Counted from the first letter of the stretch, positions 1 to 8,322 are shown. The stretch: DNA of 14,880 nt from Deltaproteobacteria bacterium (GCA_026388365.1 JAPLJW010000169.1:1-14880), one strand, 5' to 3'. Made by a program: numbers and translations. The notes: a model not told the origin generated them from the sequence alone.

Positions 1-2496
1 ATTTTTGGAAGCAAGAACGAAAGGGAGATGAAACGCCTCTCCCTGATTCTTCATGAGATCAATCAACTGGAGCCGGCCATGACGGCGGCGACCGATGAGG
101 AACTCCGGGCAAAAACCCCTTATTTCCGTGACAAGCTGCAAAACGGCGCTGAGCTGGACGATATCCTCGTTGAGGTCTTTGCTGTCGTTCGCGAGGTCTC
201 GCGGCGGACGGTCGGGATGAGGCCCTTTGACGTCCAGATCCTCGGAGGTTTGGTCCTATACGAGGGGAAGATCGCCGAAATGAAAACGGGTGAAGGAAAG
301 ACCCTGGCCGCGACGATGCCCATCTATCTAAACGCGCTCCTGGGCAAGGGCGTTCATCTGGTGACGGTCAATGACTATCTGGCCCAGAGAGACGCCGCCT
401 GGATGGGACCGATCTACCATTTTCTGGGCATGAACGTCGGCGTCATTATTCACGGGATGGACGACGATGAGCGGCGCGCGGCCTACCATGCCGACATCAC
501 CTACGGGACAAACAACGAGTTCGGTTTCGATTATCTGCGCGACAACATGAAGTTCAGCCTCGAAGACTATGTGCAGCGCGACTTCCATTACGCCATCGTA
601 GACGAAGTGGACAGCATCCTCATTGACGAGGCGCGGACGCCGTTAATCATCTCCGGAGCTTCCGATGAGTCGACCGACAAGTACAACCGGGTCAACCAGG
701 TGATCCCGAACCTGCGCAAAGAGAAAGATTATACGGTCGAGGAAAAGAGCCGCACCGTCGTGCTGACCGAAGAGGGGGTGGCCCGGGTCGAAAGTTATCT
801 TAAGGTGCAGAATCTCTATGAACCCCAGAACATCGATCTCCTCCACCATGTCAACCAGGCCCTCCGCGCCCACACCCTCTTCAAACGGGATGTCGACTAC
901 CTCGTCAAGGAGGGAAAGGTCATCATCGTGGATGAATTTACCGGCCGGGTCATGCCGGGAAGGCGTTACAGCGATGGTCTCCATCAGGCCCTCGAGGCGA
1001 AGGAGCGGGTCAAGGTCGAGCAGGAAAATCAAACCCTGGCATCGATCACCTTTCAGAATTATTTCCGTATGTATGCAAAACTGGCGGGGATGACCGGTAC
1101 GGCCGATACCGAGGCGGAAGAATTCGGCAAGATATACAAACTGGAAGTCATTGTCGTTCCGACCAACATGCCGATGATTCGTGAGGATCATTCAGACGTG
1201 ATCTACAAGACTGAAAAGGAGAAATTTACGGCGGTCATCGAGGAGATCAAGACGCTGCATGAGGCGAAAAGGCCTGTCCTCGTGGGAACCATTTCCATCG
1301 AGAAGTCGGAACTCCTGAGCAAATATCTGACGCGGACGGGCGTTAAACACCACGTTTTAAATGCAAAAAATCATGAAAGGGAAGCGGAGATCGTCGCTCA
1401 GGCCGGACAGCCCGGTCAGGTCACCATATCCACGAACATGGCCGGGCGGGGAACGGACATCAAGTTGGGCGAAGGCGTAGCCGAACTCGGAGGGCTTCAT
1501 ATCCTGGGAACGGAGCGGCATGAGAGCCGCCGGATCGACAACCAGCTCCGCGGCCGTTCGGGGCGTCAGGGCGATATGGGGTCGTCCCGCTTTTACCTCT
1601 CACTGGAAGACGATCTCCTGCGGATCTTTGGGGCGGAACGTATCTCTTCCGTCATGGACCGAATCGGTATGGAGGAGGGGCAGCCGATCGAGCACCGGCT
1701 GATTTCGAAGGCGATCGAAAATGCGCAGAAGCGGGTCGAGGGGCAGAATTTTGATATCCGCAAGCACCTCCTCGAGTATGACGACGTCATGAACCGCCAG
1801 CGTCAGGTGATTTATGAACAACGCAAGAAGGTCCTCAAGGGGGAGGCGCTCTGGGACGATGTGGAAGAGATGATCGAAGAGATGGTCGAAGAGATGGTTC
1901 CGGAGTATGTCGACGAAAAGCGCCACCCGGAGGATTGGGATCTCAAGGGACTCGACGAGGAAATCATCCGCCATTTCACGCTGAAACTGAATCTCTATGA
2001 AACGGGCCGCGAACTCGTCCCGGACGCGATCCGGGAGAGGATCGTCGCGGAGGTTAAGATGCTCCTGCGGAACAAGGAGGCTGAATACGGGAAACCTCTG
2101 ATGGATTACCTGATGAAGGTGATCATGCTCCAGTCCATCGATACGCAGTGGAAGGAAAACCTGCTCGCCATGGACCACCTTAAAGAGGGGATCGGCCTGC
2201 GGGGATACGGCCAGAAAGATCCGGTCCGGGAGTATCAGAAAGAGGGTTACGATATGTTCATGGACATGATCCGCCGCGTCAAGGAGGACAGCGTCGAAAA
2301 GCTCTGCCTGGTTCAGATTCGGCGCGAGGAAGAGGTGCAGCGGATCGAGGAAAAACAGAGGAAGGATTACATCCTGTCGCGGGGAGAGGATACCCCGGCG
2401 GCGGTTACGATCAAAAGAGATGCGGCCAAGGTCGGCCGGAATGACCCGTGCCCCTGCGGCAGCGGCAAGAAATACAAAAAGTGTTGCGGCGGATAG
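1..2496 (+). CDS. secA: Preprotein translocase ATPase SecA (5' end outside window)
   Basis: SecA is the cytosolic motor that drives unfolded preproteins through the SecYEG channel. The reading frame is open from base 1, and the codons before the first ATG (base 28) read IFGSKNERE, the conserved SecA N-terminus. The true start therefore lies a few codons upstream of the window, and ATG 28 is internal. Counting from base 1, the Q-motif region RPFDVQ is near residue 74 and Walker A KTGEGKT is near residues 95-101. These are followed by the [11 protein letters not shown]alker B helicase segment, the NMAGRGTDI and GRSGRQGD motifs of the second nucleotide-binding fold, and a C-terminal helical scaffold ([15 protein letters not shown]). 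The C-terminus ends in a zinc-binding SEC-C tail, [16 protein letters not shown]. At about 831 visible residues it is shorter than the E. coli protein (901) and close to the compact forms. The gene looks intact. Argument for identity: full set of motifs in order. Confidence 0.98.
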   Translation: MFGSKNEREMKRLSLILHEINQLEPAMTAATDEELRAKTPYFRDKLQNGAELDDILVEVFAVVREVSRRTVGMRPFDVQILGGLVLYEGKIAEMKTGEGKTLAATMPIYLNALLGKGVHLVTVNDYLAQRDAAWMGPIYHFLGMNVGVIIHGMDDDERRAAYHADITYGTNNEFGFDYLRDNMKFSLEDYVQRDFHYAIVDEVDSILIDEARTPLIISGASDESTDKYNRVNQVIPNLRKEKDYTVEEKSRTVVLTEEGVARVESYLKVQNLYEPQNIDLLHHVNQALRAHTLFKRDVDYLVKEGKVIIVDEFTGRVMPGRRYSDGLHQALEAKERVKVEQENQTLASITFQNYFRMYAKLAGMTGTADTEAEEFGKIYKLEVIVVPTNMPMIREDHSDVIYKTEKEKFTAVIEEIKTLHEAKRPVLVGTISIEKSELLSKYLTRTGVKHHVLNAKNHEREAEIVAQAGQPGQVTISTNMAGRGTDIKLGEGVAELGGLHILGTERHESRRIDNQLRGRSGRQGDMGSSRFYLSLEDDLLRIFGAERISSVMDRIGMEEGQPIEHRLISKAIENAQKRVEGQNFDIRKHLLEYDDVMNRQRQVIYEQRKKVLKGEALWDDVEEMIEEMVEEMVPEYVDEKRHPEDWDLKGLDEEIIRHFTLKLNLYETGRELVPDAIRERIVAEVKMLLRNKEAEYGKPLMDYLMKVIMLQSIDTQWKENLLAMDHLKEGIGLRGYGQKDPVREYQKEGYDMFMDMIRRVKEDSVEKLCLVQIRREEEVQRIEEKQRKDYILSRGEDTPAAVTIKRDAAKVGRNDPCPCGSGKKYKKCCGG
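1864..1899 (+). repeat. Three tandem 12-base units inside secA
   Basis: Three consecutive near-identical units of GAAGAGATGRTY occupy this stretch and encode [12 protein letters not shown] in the helical wing/scaffold part of SecA. The units keep the frame, and the heptad-like helix is compatible with the family, so this is probably a helix of biased composition rather than an independent element. Confidence 0.6.
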
Positions 2497-2504
2497 ATAG
2501 GAAT

Positions 2505-2531
2505 GGGGACACCTTGCGGCAAGGGGTCCCC
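2505..2531. repeat. GGGGAC/GTCCCC palindrome between secA and argJ
   Basis: An imperfect inverted repeat lies just after the secA stop. Arm GGGGAC-A-CCTTG (2505-2516) pairs with CAAGG-G-GTCCCC (2520-2531) around a CGG loop. There are 11 paired positions per arm and one A/G mismatch. No T tract follows directly, so it is not a canonical Rho-independent terminator, although it could still stall or protect RNA ends. Its outer six bases match those of the palindrome at 14393-14417, which suggests a dispersed REP-like family. Membership in such a family is inference from two copies. Confidence 0.6.
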
Positions 2532-2570
2532 GTAACGGGTGCAACGCGGTTTTATTAGGAGCGGAGGAGC

Positions 2571-2651
2571 ATGAAATCATCGGATGACTCTCGGGTGCCC
2601 GGATTTCTGGCGAATGGAAAAGGCGGCGCCGGTCCTTCTCGATCAGGATAG
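2571..2651 (+). other. argJ: Displaced head of argJ, out of frame with the body
   Basis: This 26-codon frame carries the proper argJ initiation signals and the family N-terminal segment VPGFLANG (codons 9-16). It then reads the argJ body in the wrong frame and ends at TAG 2649-2651. The junction is GGAAAAGGCGGC. With one A fewer, the head would run straight into the body as NGKAAPV, still lacking about 33 residues. It is listed separately because it marks where the true gene begins. Confidence 0.7.
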
Positions 2652-3666
2652 GATCCGCTCCGGGATGGCGCAAGCGGTGATTGCCAATAGCGGTGTTGCC
2701 AACGCCGCGACCGGGCCGGAAGGGGTTGCGGACGCCCTGGCCGTTTCGAGGGCCGCCTCCGCCGAACTCGGGATTGCCGATGAAATGGTTCTGGTGGCGT
2801 CCACCGGCGTCATTGGTCAACGCCTGCCCCTGCGGATGATCACCGGAGGGGTGAAGAAACTGGTTGCCGGGCTCCATGCCGGCGGGATTCCGGATGCAGA
2901 GGCGGGGATCATGACAACAGACCGGTTTCCCAAGATCGCCTGCCGGAAAGGGAGCATCAGGTCCAGAGAAGTCACCCTGTGCGGCATCGCCAAAGGGGCG
3001 GGGATGATCCAGCCGAACATGGCAACCATGCTTGCCTTTATCATGACCGATGCCGCGATCGCCCGGGATGCCCTGGATCGGGTTTTCCGGCGGTCGATTG
3101 CCCGCAGTTTCAATGCGATCAGCGTGGACGGCTGCATGAGCACGAATGACACGGCCGTCATCCTCGCCAACGGTTTCGCAGGTAATCCGGAGATCAAGCG
3201 GGGTTCCCGCGATTTGGGGCGTTTCGGCGAACTCCTCTCGGACCTGCTGTCTGAACTTGCCCGGGCGCTGGTCCGCGACGGCGAAGGGGCGACCAAGGTG
3301 ATCGAGATCTCGGTAACGGAGGCCAAAACGCGCCGGGATGCGCAGCGGATTGCCTATGCCGTCGCCAATTCAAACCTGGTCAAGACCGCCTTTTTCGGCG
3401 GAGATCCGAACTGGGGACGGATCATCTCCGCCGCCGGATCTCTCGGTATCGATCTTCCGGCGGACCGTGTGCGCCTTTTTCTGGAGGATGTCTCCCTGTT
3501 TGCGGATGGAAAGGGAATGGGCAGGGAGAGCGAGATTGCCAAGATCATGAAACGGCCGGAAATACGGGTGCGCCTCGAGCTGGGGATGGGGCGCCGGTCG
3601 TGGACGGTCTGCACCTCCGATCTCACCTTTGATTACGTCAAGATTAATGCCCATTATCATACATGA
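2571..3666 (+). pseudogene. argJ: ArgJ glutamate N-acetyltransferase/amino-acid acetyltransferase, 5' end frameshifted and shortened
   Basis: ArgJ moves acetyl groups from N-acetylornithine to glutamate in the cyclic arginine pathway. The body, from KAAPVLLD at 2620 to the C-terminal SDLTFDYVKIN, is clearly ArgJ: oxyanion-hole segment ASTGVIG, self-cleavage region PNMATMLAF whose Thr should become the beta-chain nucleophile, STNDT, and NWGRI. The expected start is ATG 2571 with Shine-Dalgarno AGGAG nine bases upstream. It reads 16 codons ending VPGFLANG, a normal ArgJ N-terminus, then stays in the wrong frame and stops at 2649-2651. The body is in the next frame, whose only upstream starts are ATG 2584 and ATG 2614, neither with a Shine-Dalgarno and giving an unrelated leader. 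About 33 residues normally found between these segments are absent. The remaining 348 codons are undamaged, which points to a recent lesion or a sequence error. Body identity is about 0.97 certain; that the gene is non-functional is less sure. Confidence 0.8.
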
Positions 3667-3692
3667 CGGCATTTCTGCTGACGGATTTCCGC

Positions 3693-3721
3693 TTGATTAT
3701 TTAAATTCTTTGTGTTATCAG
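3693..3721 (+). promoter_or_regulatory. Candidate sigma-70 promoter for rpsB-tsf-pyrH-frr
   Basis: TTGATT (3693-3698) and TATCAG (3716-3721) are separated by 17 bases, each matching the consensus at four of six positions. A TG at 3713-3714 gives an extended -10 arrangement. The spacer is AT-rich, unlike the coding sequence around it. It lies just after argJ and about 108 bases before rpsB, where a separate promoter for the translation cluster would be expected. Predicted from sequence only. Confidence 0.4.
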
Positions 3722-3828
3722 CCACCCAAATTCGCACATCCCCGGATTGACGGAGGTTGCCTTTTGAGAACAGAGGGTTTCCGGTCAAGAGGATGGGGAT
3801 GGAGGAAAAAACGAGAGAGGAGTTCAGT
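3722..3828 (+). promoter_or_regulatory. rpsB 5' leader with a long-range complementary pair
   Basis: About 100 bases lie between the candidate promoter and the rpsB start. CATCCCC (3737-3743) is complementary to GGGGATG (3795-3801), which could close a stem around the central part of the leader. The Shine-Dalgarno GAGAGGAG (3815-3822) sits six bases before the start. Ribosomal protein S2 represses its own mRNA through the leader in gammaproteobacteria. Whether this leader works in that way is speculation, and I recognise no named motif. Confidence 0.3.
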
Positions 3829-4662
3829 ATGGCCAGTATTTCGATGAAGCTTTTGCTTGAGGCGGGGGTTCACTTCGGTCACCAGACCAACAAGTGGAAC
3901 CCCAAAATGAAAACCTATATCTTTGGTGCGCGCAACGGAATTTACATCATCGATCTTCAGCAGACGGTCGGGTTGTTTCAGAAGGCCTATCAGTTCGTTG
4001 TGGACACGGTTGCGCAGGGCGGAGAGATCCTCTTTGTCGGCACCAAGAAACAATCGCAAGAGTCCGTCCGCGAAGAGTCCGAGAGATGCGGCATGCCCTA
4101 CGTCAATCAGCGCTGGCTGGGCGGAATGCTGACCAATTTCGCAACGATCAAGAAGAGCATTGACCGTTTGAACGATCTCGACCGGATGTTCGCCGATGAC
4201 AGCATCAAGGCGTTTCCCAAAAAAGAGATCCTCGGACTCCAGAAGGATCGCGAAAAGCTGTCCAAGGTCCTGGGAGGGATCCGGTCCATGAAAGTTGTCC
4301 CGAAAGGTCTTTTTATCATCGATCCCAAACGGGAGATCATCGCCGTCACCGAGGCGAGAAGACTGAAAATTCCGATCGTAGCGATGGTGGATACGAACTG
4401 CGATCCCGATCTGATCGATTACATCATTCCCGGCAATGACGACGCCATCCGGGCGATCAAGCTCTTTTCAACGAAGATGGCCGAGGCCGTTCTGGATGGA
4501 AAGAAACGGTTTGAGGAACGCGTCCAGGCGGAAAGCGACAAGCAACGGCAGACCGTCGCGGTCCCCCAGATTGAAAACGGCGAGTCCGATGTCCCGGAAA
4601 GCGTTGAAACCAAAGGTTCCGGGTCCGATGAAGGCAAGCATGAAGCAGAGGAGGGAAGGTAA
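3829..4662 (+). CDS. rpsB: 30S ribosomal protein S2
   Basis: S2 (uS2) binds late to the 30S subunit near the back of the head and is needed, with S1, for normal initiation. The protein begins [20 protein letters not shown], the standard S2 N-terminus. It continues with [12 protein letters not shown] (residues 32-43), [12 protein letters not shown], the [14 protein letters not shown] block (91-104) and [15 protein letters not shown] 3829 is chosen because it matches the family N-terminus and has Shine-Dalgarno GAGAGGAG six bases upstream; the frame is open 24 codons further up but lacks such support. The length is 277 residues, on the long side for the family because of an acidic, low-complexity tail after about residue 232. 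The stop is one base before the tsf start, so rpsB and tsf are almost certainly co-transcribed and possibly translationally coupled. Confidence 0.98.
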   Translation: MASISMKLLLEAGVHFGHQTNKWNPKMKTYIFGARNGIYIIDLQQTVGLFQKAYQFVVDTVAQGGEILFVGTKKQSQESVREESERCGMPYVNQRWLGGMLTNFATIKKSIDRLNDLDRMFADDSIKAFPKKEILGLQKDREKLSKVLGGIRSMKVVPKGLFIIDPKREIIAVTEARRLKIPIVAMVDTNCDPDLIDYIIPGNDDAIRAIKLFSTKMAEAVLDGKKRFEERVQAESDKQRQTVAVPQIENGESDVPESVETKGSGSDEGKHEAEEGR

Positions 4663-4663
4663 A

Positions 4664-5266
4664 TTGGATATTACATCAGCAATGGTGAAAGAGTTGAGGG
4701 TCAAGACGGGTGCCGGCATGATGGACTGCAAAGAGGCGCTGTCGGCCGAGAATGGCGATTTGGAAAAGGCGATCGATTATCTCCGAAAGAAGGGGATGTC
4801 GGCTGCAACGAAGCGTTCCTCCAAGGCGGCTAAAGACGGCGCCGTTGCCTCTTACATCCACATGGGGGGGAAGATCGGCGTCATGGTCGAGGTGAACTGC
4901 GAAACCGATTTTGTCGCTAAAACGGATGACTTCCAGGCTATGGCCAAGGATCTGGCCATGCATGTGGCGGCGTCGAATCCCCGGTATGTCCGTCCGGAGG
5001 AGATCTCGGCGGCGGACCTGGAAAGGGAAAAGGAGATCTGTCGGAGCCAGCTTCTTGCAGATAAAAAGCCGGAAAAAATTTGGGATAAAATCATCGAGGG
5101 CAAGCTGAATAAGTATTTCGAAGAGGTGTGTCTGATGAATCAAAAGTTCATCAAGAATACGGACATCACCGTCGGCGCCCTGGTGACCAACATGATGGCG
5201 AAGACGGGCGAAAACATCATCGTCAGAAGGTTTGCACGGTTTCAACTGGGCGAGGAGCTGAAGTAA
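4664..5266 (+). CDS. tsf: Translation elongation factor Ts
   Basis: EF-Ts is the nucleotide exchange factor that releases GDP from EF-Tu. The chosen start is TTG 4664, because it gives (M)DITSAMVKELR, aligning with the usual MxITAxMVKELR start, and because GGAGGGAAGG lies just upstream. ATG 4640 is also in frame but would begin inside rpsB, and ATG 4682 would cut the conserved N-terminus. Residues 1-50 form the EF-Tu-binding N-terminal domain with KTGAGMMDCKEAL. The TDFVA signature of the core is at residues 81-85 (NCETDFVAKTDDF). With 200 residues this is the short form of EF-Ts, as in Thermus and many deltaproteobacteria, not the roughly 283-residue E. coli type. The closing segment GENIIVRRFARFQLGEEL is typical of the C-terminus. 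Confidence 0.96.
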   Translation: MDITSAMVKELRVKTGAGMMDCKEALSAENGDLEKAIDYLRKKGMSAATKRSSKAAKDGAVASYIHMGGKIGVMVEVNCETDFVAKTDDFQAMAKDLAMHVAASNPRYVRPEEISAADLEREKEICRSQLLADKKPEKIWDKIIEGKLNKYFEEVCLMNQKFIKNTDITVGALVTNMMAKTGENIIVRRFARFQLGEELK

Positions 5267-5272
5267 GGGATC

Positions 5273-5989
5273 ATGGATCGTCCGGCCTACAAGAGGGTCC
5301 TGCTGAAATTGAGCGGTGAGGCCCTCATGGGAAAACATTCCTTAGGAATAGACCCGGAGGTGGTGTATGCCGTTGCCGCAGAGATTCGGGAGGTGGTCGC
5401 CCTTGGCGTTCAACTCGGAATTGTCATCGGCGGCGGTAACATCTTGCGGGGTCTGGCGGCAAGCGCAGAGGGAATGGAGCGGACCTCCGCCGATTACATG
5501 GGGATGCTCGCCACGGTGATCAACAGTCTGGCCCTTCAGAGCGCCCTCGAACGAGCAGGTATCCCCACGCGGGTCCAGACGGCCATCGAGATGAATAAAG
5601 TGGCCGAACCTTTCATCCAGAGGCGAGCCATACGCCATCTTGAGAAGGGTCGGGTGGTGATCTTCGCTGCCGGAACGGGTAATCCCTATTTTACCACGGA
5701 CACCGCGGCAACCCTCCGTGCGGTCGAGATCAAGGCGGATATCATCCTGAAGGCAACGAGGGTGGACGGTGTTTATGACCGGGATCCGGTCCGGTATGCA
5801 GATGCGATCATGTACGATAAAATAAGTTATACCGAAGTTTTGACTAAGAACCTTAAAGTAATGGATGCGACAGCCATATCCCTCTGCAGGGACAACGGAC
5901 TCCCCTTGTGCGTCTTCAATCTGCAAAAGACGGGGAATGTCAAGCGGGTCATCTGCGGCGAGAATGTGGGGACCATTGTCGGAGGCTGA
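5273..5989 (+). CDS. pyrH: Uridylate (UMP) kinase
   Basis: PyrH phosphorylates UMP to UDP in pyrimidine nucleotide synthesis. It is a cytosolic hexamer of the amino-acid kinase fold, usually activated by GTP and inhibited by UTP. The N-terminal phosphate-binding segment KLSGEALMG is at residues 12-20. The GGGNILRG loop is at 53-60, followed by the UMP-contacting region [14 protein letters not shown] (71-84) and the [13 protein letters not shown] segment (134-146), which is highly conserved in bacterial UMP kinases. VDGVYDRDP follows at 164-172. The length, 238 residues, is normal. ATG 5273 follows the tsf stop by six bases, with GGAG and AAGGGA nearby for ribosome binding. Its place between tsf and frr is one of the most conserved gene orders in bacteria and supports co-transcription. 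Confidence 0.98.
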   Translation: MDRPAYKRVLLKLSGEALMGKHSLGIDPEVVYAVAAEIREVVALGVQLGIVIGGGNILRGLAASAEGMERTSADYMGMLATVINSLALQSALERAGIPTRVQTAIEMNKVAEPFIQRRAIRHLEKGRVVIFAAGTGNPYFTTDTAATLRAVEIKADIILKATRVDGVYDRDPVRYADAIMYDKISYTEVLTKNLKVMDATAISLCRDNGLPLCVFNLQKTGNVKRVICGENVGTIVGG

Positions 5990-5993
5990 GGCC

Positions 5994-6551
5994 ATGAAGG
6001 ATTTGATTTTTGAGGAACTGCGGGAGAGCATGGAGAAGGCGATCCAGGCGCTCGAAAAATCCTTCAGCAAGGTCAGAACGGGAAGGGCGTCCCTGGCTCT
6101 GTTGGATGGTATTCGCGTGGAATACTATGGAACGCCCACACCCTTAAACCAGGTGGCATCCCTCTCGGTTCCCGAAAGCCGGCTCATCGTTATCTCCCCC
6201 TGGGACAGCTCCGTTCTCGGGGCCATCGAAAAGGCGATCCAGAAATCGGATCTCGGATTGATGCCCGGCAATGACGGCAAATTGATTCGTCTGTCGATCC
6301 CGGCTCTGACCGAGGAGAGGCGCCGGGAACTGGTGAAGGTCGTCCGCAAGATGGCGGAAGAAGGCAAGATCAAGCAGCGCAATGCTCGCAGGGACGCCAA
6401 TGAGCAACTCAAGGCGCTGAAGAAGGACAATGAGATATCGGAGGATGAACTTTACAACCTCCAGGACGAGGTACAGAAACTGACGGACCGGTCTATCGAG
6501 AAGACCGATGCGGTTCTTGCATTAAAAGAGAAGGAGATCATGGAGATCTGA
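5994..6551 (+). CDS. frr: Ribosome recycling factor
   Basis: RRF works with EF-G to split the post-termination ribosome into subunits. The protein starts [17 protein letters not shown] and contains [23 protein letters not shown] (hinge between the helical domain and the beta domain) at about residues 23-45. The [12 protein letters not shown] segment follows, with the long C-terminal helices [19 protein letters not shown] and [14 protein letters not shown] 5994 is chosen because it gives the usual N-terminus and the standard 185-residue length, with GGAGG about eight bases upstream; the open frame further upstream overlaps pyrH and is not protein-like. It is the last gene of the rpsB cluster, because a strong terminator follows 25 bases after the stop. 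Confidence 0.98.
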   Translation: MKDLIFEELRESMEKAIQALEKSFSKVRTGRASLALLDGIRVEYYGTPTPLNQVASLSVPESRLIVISPWDSSVLGAIEKAIQKSDLGLMPGNDGKLIRLSIPALTEERRRELVKVVRKMAEEGKIKQRNARRDANEQLKALKKDNEISEDELYNLQDEVQKLTDRSIEKTDAVLALKEKEIMEI

Positions 6552-6576
6552 AGAATTGCCTGATCCGGTTTGTGAA

Positions 6577-6605
6577 GGGGAGCCCGCGGGCTCCCCGTTT
6601 TGTTT
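6577..6605 (+). terminator. Rho-independent terminator after frr
   Basis: A perfect 20-base palindrome, GGGGAGCCCG followed by CGGGCTCCCC (6577-6596), is followed by GTTTTGTTT. The GC-rich stem plus T-rich tail is a classic intrinsic terminator. It ends the rpsB-tsf-pyrH-frr unit and separates it from uppS. Confidence 0.9.
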
Positions 6606-6689
6606 GAATCTGTCTTGAAAAATCGCAGTCGATGTGTTAGTCGCTAAACAGACATTGGGAAATATTAGCCCCCGATTGAAACGGGAATC
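6606..6689 (+). promoter_or_regulatory. Upstream region of uppS, no convincing promoter seen
   Basis: This short gap must hold the start signals of the uppS cluster if the upstream terminator is efficient. TTGAAA (6615-6620) is a possible -35 box, but no good -10 lies 16-18 bases downstream. A small inverted repeat TTAG-TCG-CTAA (6637-6647) is present. GGGAATC precedes the uppS start. I cannot define a promoter here with confidence. Confidence 0.25.
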
Positions 6690-7427
6690 ATGAAAGAAAT
6701 CGATCCGCTTAGACTACCTCAGCATATCGCGATCATCATGGACGGCAACGGACGCTGGGCTGAGTTTCATACCCTGGGCAGAATCATGGGACATCGGAAG
6801 GGGGCAGAATCCGTCCGGGTCATCACGAAAACCTGCCGCCGGATTGGGATCCACTGCCTCACACTCTACGCCTTTTCCGTTGAAAACTGGTTTCGTCCGG
6901 AACCGGAAGTCCGCGCCCTCATGAGTCTCCTTTTGCAATATCTGGAGGATGAGGCCCGAGAGATGATGGACCAGGGCATCCGTCTGACGGCCATCGGCGA
7001 CCTGGATTCCCTCGGGGCCCCTGTACTCAGGAAACTCCAGGAGACCATAGAAAAAACTGCCGGCAATCAGGGGATGATCCTGAATCTGGCCCTCAGTTAT
7101 GGCGGGCGCGACGAGATTTCGAAGGCCGCGAAACGCATGGTCGACGATGCCCTGGCCGGAAAGATCGCACCAGCGGATGTCACCAGGGAACGCTTTTCAA
7201 AATATCTTTACACGAGCGGGATGCCTGATCCGGACCTGCTGATCCGAACCGGAGGGGAATATCGGGTCAGCAATTTTCTCCTCTATCAGATGGCCTATAC
7301 CGAGTTCTACTTCACCGATATCCTCTGGCCTGATTTTTGCGAGGCCGATCTCCTGACTGCGATTGCCGAATATCAGCGGCGGGAGCGGAGGTTCGGAATG
7401 ACCAGCGAACAGATCGGCGGAAGGTAA
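6690..7427 (+). CDS. uppS: Isoprenyl transferase (undecaprenyl diphosphate synthase)
   Basis: UppS is a cis-prenyltransferase that adds isopentenyl units to farnesyl diphosphate. The resulting C55 lipid diphosphate becomes the carrier for peptidoglycan and other surface glycans. Visible family residues are MDGNGRW at 17-23 (catalytic Asp18 and the diphosphate-binding loop), GHRKG at 34-38, AFSVENWFRP at 61-70, SYGGRDEI near 136 and DPDLLIRTGGE followed by SNFLLYQMAYTEFYF near the C-terminus. These match the five conserved blocks. The length, 245 residues, is usual. The start at ATG 6690 puts the DGNGRW block at the normal distance and has GGGAATC just upstream. It is followed by cdsA and dxr, the usual partners, so the cluster joins isoprenoid supply, carrier lipid and phospholipid synthesis. 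Confidence 0.97.
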   Translation: MKEIDPLRLPQHIAIIMDGNGRWAEFHTLGRIMGHRKGAESVRVITKTCRRIGIHCLTLYAFSVENWFRPEPEVRALMSLLLQYLEDEAREMMDQGIRLTAIGDLDSLGAPVLRKLQETIEKTAGNQGMILNLALSYGGRDEISKAAKRMVDDALAGKIAPADVTRERFSKYLYTSGMPDPDLLIRTGGEYRVSNFLLYQMAYTEFYFTDILWPDFCEADLLTAIAEYQRRERRFGMTSEQIGGR

Positions 7428-7429
7428 TG

Positions 7430-7465
7430 CTGCAACCTGTAATCATCAGAGGATCGATGTTGCAG
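7430..7465 (+). repeat. Inverted repeat between uppS and cdsA
   Basis: CTGCAAC (7430-7436) and GTTGCAG (7459-7465) are perfect reverse complements separated by 22 bases, in the 88-base gap between uppS and cdsA. There is no T tract, so it is not a terminator. It could fold in the mRNA ahead of cdsA. The function is unknown and chance occurrence is possible. Confidence 0.35.
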
Positions 7466-7515
7466 ACTCAAGGATGCGTTGGTGTGGACTGCGCCCGCTT
7501 CCGGGGAGGTGAAGA

Positions 7516-8322
7516 ATGACGCCCCATATGAAAAGATGGATCACCGGCATCATCGCCATTCCGATCCTATTCGGAATCATCGCCTACGGCGGGGAAGAAG
7601 CTTTCGCCGTTCTGATCATGGTTGCCTCTCTTGCGGGGATGCAGGAATATAACCGGATGGCCTTTGGCCGGGGTCTCTCCCTCGAAAAGATGGAGACCCT
7701 GATCATCGCCCTGTTCATCCTCCTGACATCTTTCTACGCGAATTTGCCTCTGCTTCTGGCTGTGCTGACCTTCACAGTCATGACGGTTCTGATACTCAAC
7801 CTTCTGCGGATCCGAAAACAGGGATTGGATATGTCCCATGTTGGTCTCGTGATCCTGGGGATTCTGTACATCCCCCTTCTGATGGCCCACTTCATCCTGA
7901 TCCGCCGCACGCCGTCGGGCATCCTGTGGATATTCTTCATCCTGGTTATGGCCTTTGCCGGGGATACGGCCGCCTACTATATCGGACGGCGGCTGGGAAA
8001 ACGAAAGCTCCTTCCCGAGGTCAGCCCGGGGAAGACCGTCGAAGGGACGATCGGTCTTTTTATCGGAAGCATTGCGGGTTGTCTTCTCTTCAAACTGTTC
8101 TTTTTCCCGACGCTTCCGGTTGCGCATGCCGCCGTTCTCGGACTGGTGGGAAGCGTCACAGGGCAGCTCGGGGATCTATCCGAATCGGCTCTGAAAAGGG
8201 CGGCCGGGGTGAAGGATTCAGGCACACTGCTGCCCGGTCACGGGGGGATCCTCGACCGGCTGGATTGTCTCATGTTTATTACCCCTTTTGTTTACTATTA
8301 TCAGGAATTTGTGATTCGATGA
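7516..8322 (+). CDS. cdsA: Phosphatidate cytidylyltransferase (CDP-diacylglycerol synthase)
   Basis: CdsA makes CDP-diacylglycerol from phosphatidic acid and CTP in the inner membrane. It supplies PssA (encoded downstream here) and the phosphatidylglycerol branch. The protein is almost entirely hydrophobic helices, for example residues 9-24, 29-41, 62-95, 108-129, 136-156 and 176-198. It carries the full family signature at 224-250: SALKRAAGVKD, then LLPGHGGILDRLD, which holds the metal-binding aspartates. MAFAGDTAAYYIGRRLGKRKL and SPGKTVEG are also typical. The length is 268 residues. ATG 7516 has GGGGAGG about seven bases upstream. The stop overlaps the dxr start as ATGA, so the two are probably translationally coupled. 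Confidence 0.97.
   Translation: MTPHMKRWITGIIAIPILFGIIAYGGEEAFAVLIMVASLAGMQEYNRMAFGRGLSLEKMETLIIALFILLTSFYANLPLLLAVLTFTVMTVLILNLLRIRKQGLDMSHVGLVILGILYIPLLMAHFILIRRTPSGILWIFFILVMAFAGDTAAYYIGRRLGKRKLLPEVSPGKTVEGTIGLFIGSIAGCLLFKLFFFPTLPVAHAAVLGLVGSVTGQLGDLSESALKRAAGVKDSGTLLPGHGGILDRLDCLMFITPFVYYYQEFVIR

Noticed and set aside
1600..2877. Long open frame of 425 codons on the minus strand
   Set aside because: It lies opposite secA and argJ, crosses both genes, and has no recognisable domain. High GC coding sequence commonly leaves the opposite strand open.
3757..3828. Longer rpsB starting at ATG 3757
   Set aside because: There is no Shine-Dalgarno there and S2 proteins start at the [10 protein letters not shown] segment encoded from 3829.
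6577..6596. The GGGGAGCCCG palindrome after frr as a third member of the GGGGAC repeat family
   Set aside because: Its ends are GGGGAG/CTCCCC rather than GGGGAC/GTCCCC, and a T-rich tail follows directly, so it is best explained as an intrinsic terminator.
7926..8318. N-terminal extension of dxr upstream of ATG 8319
   Set aside because: The extra sequence is cdsA read in another frame; the dxr family N-terminus begins exactly at 8319.
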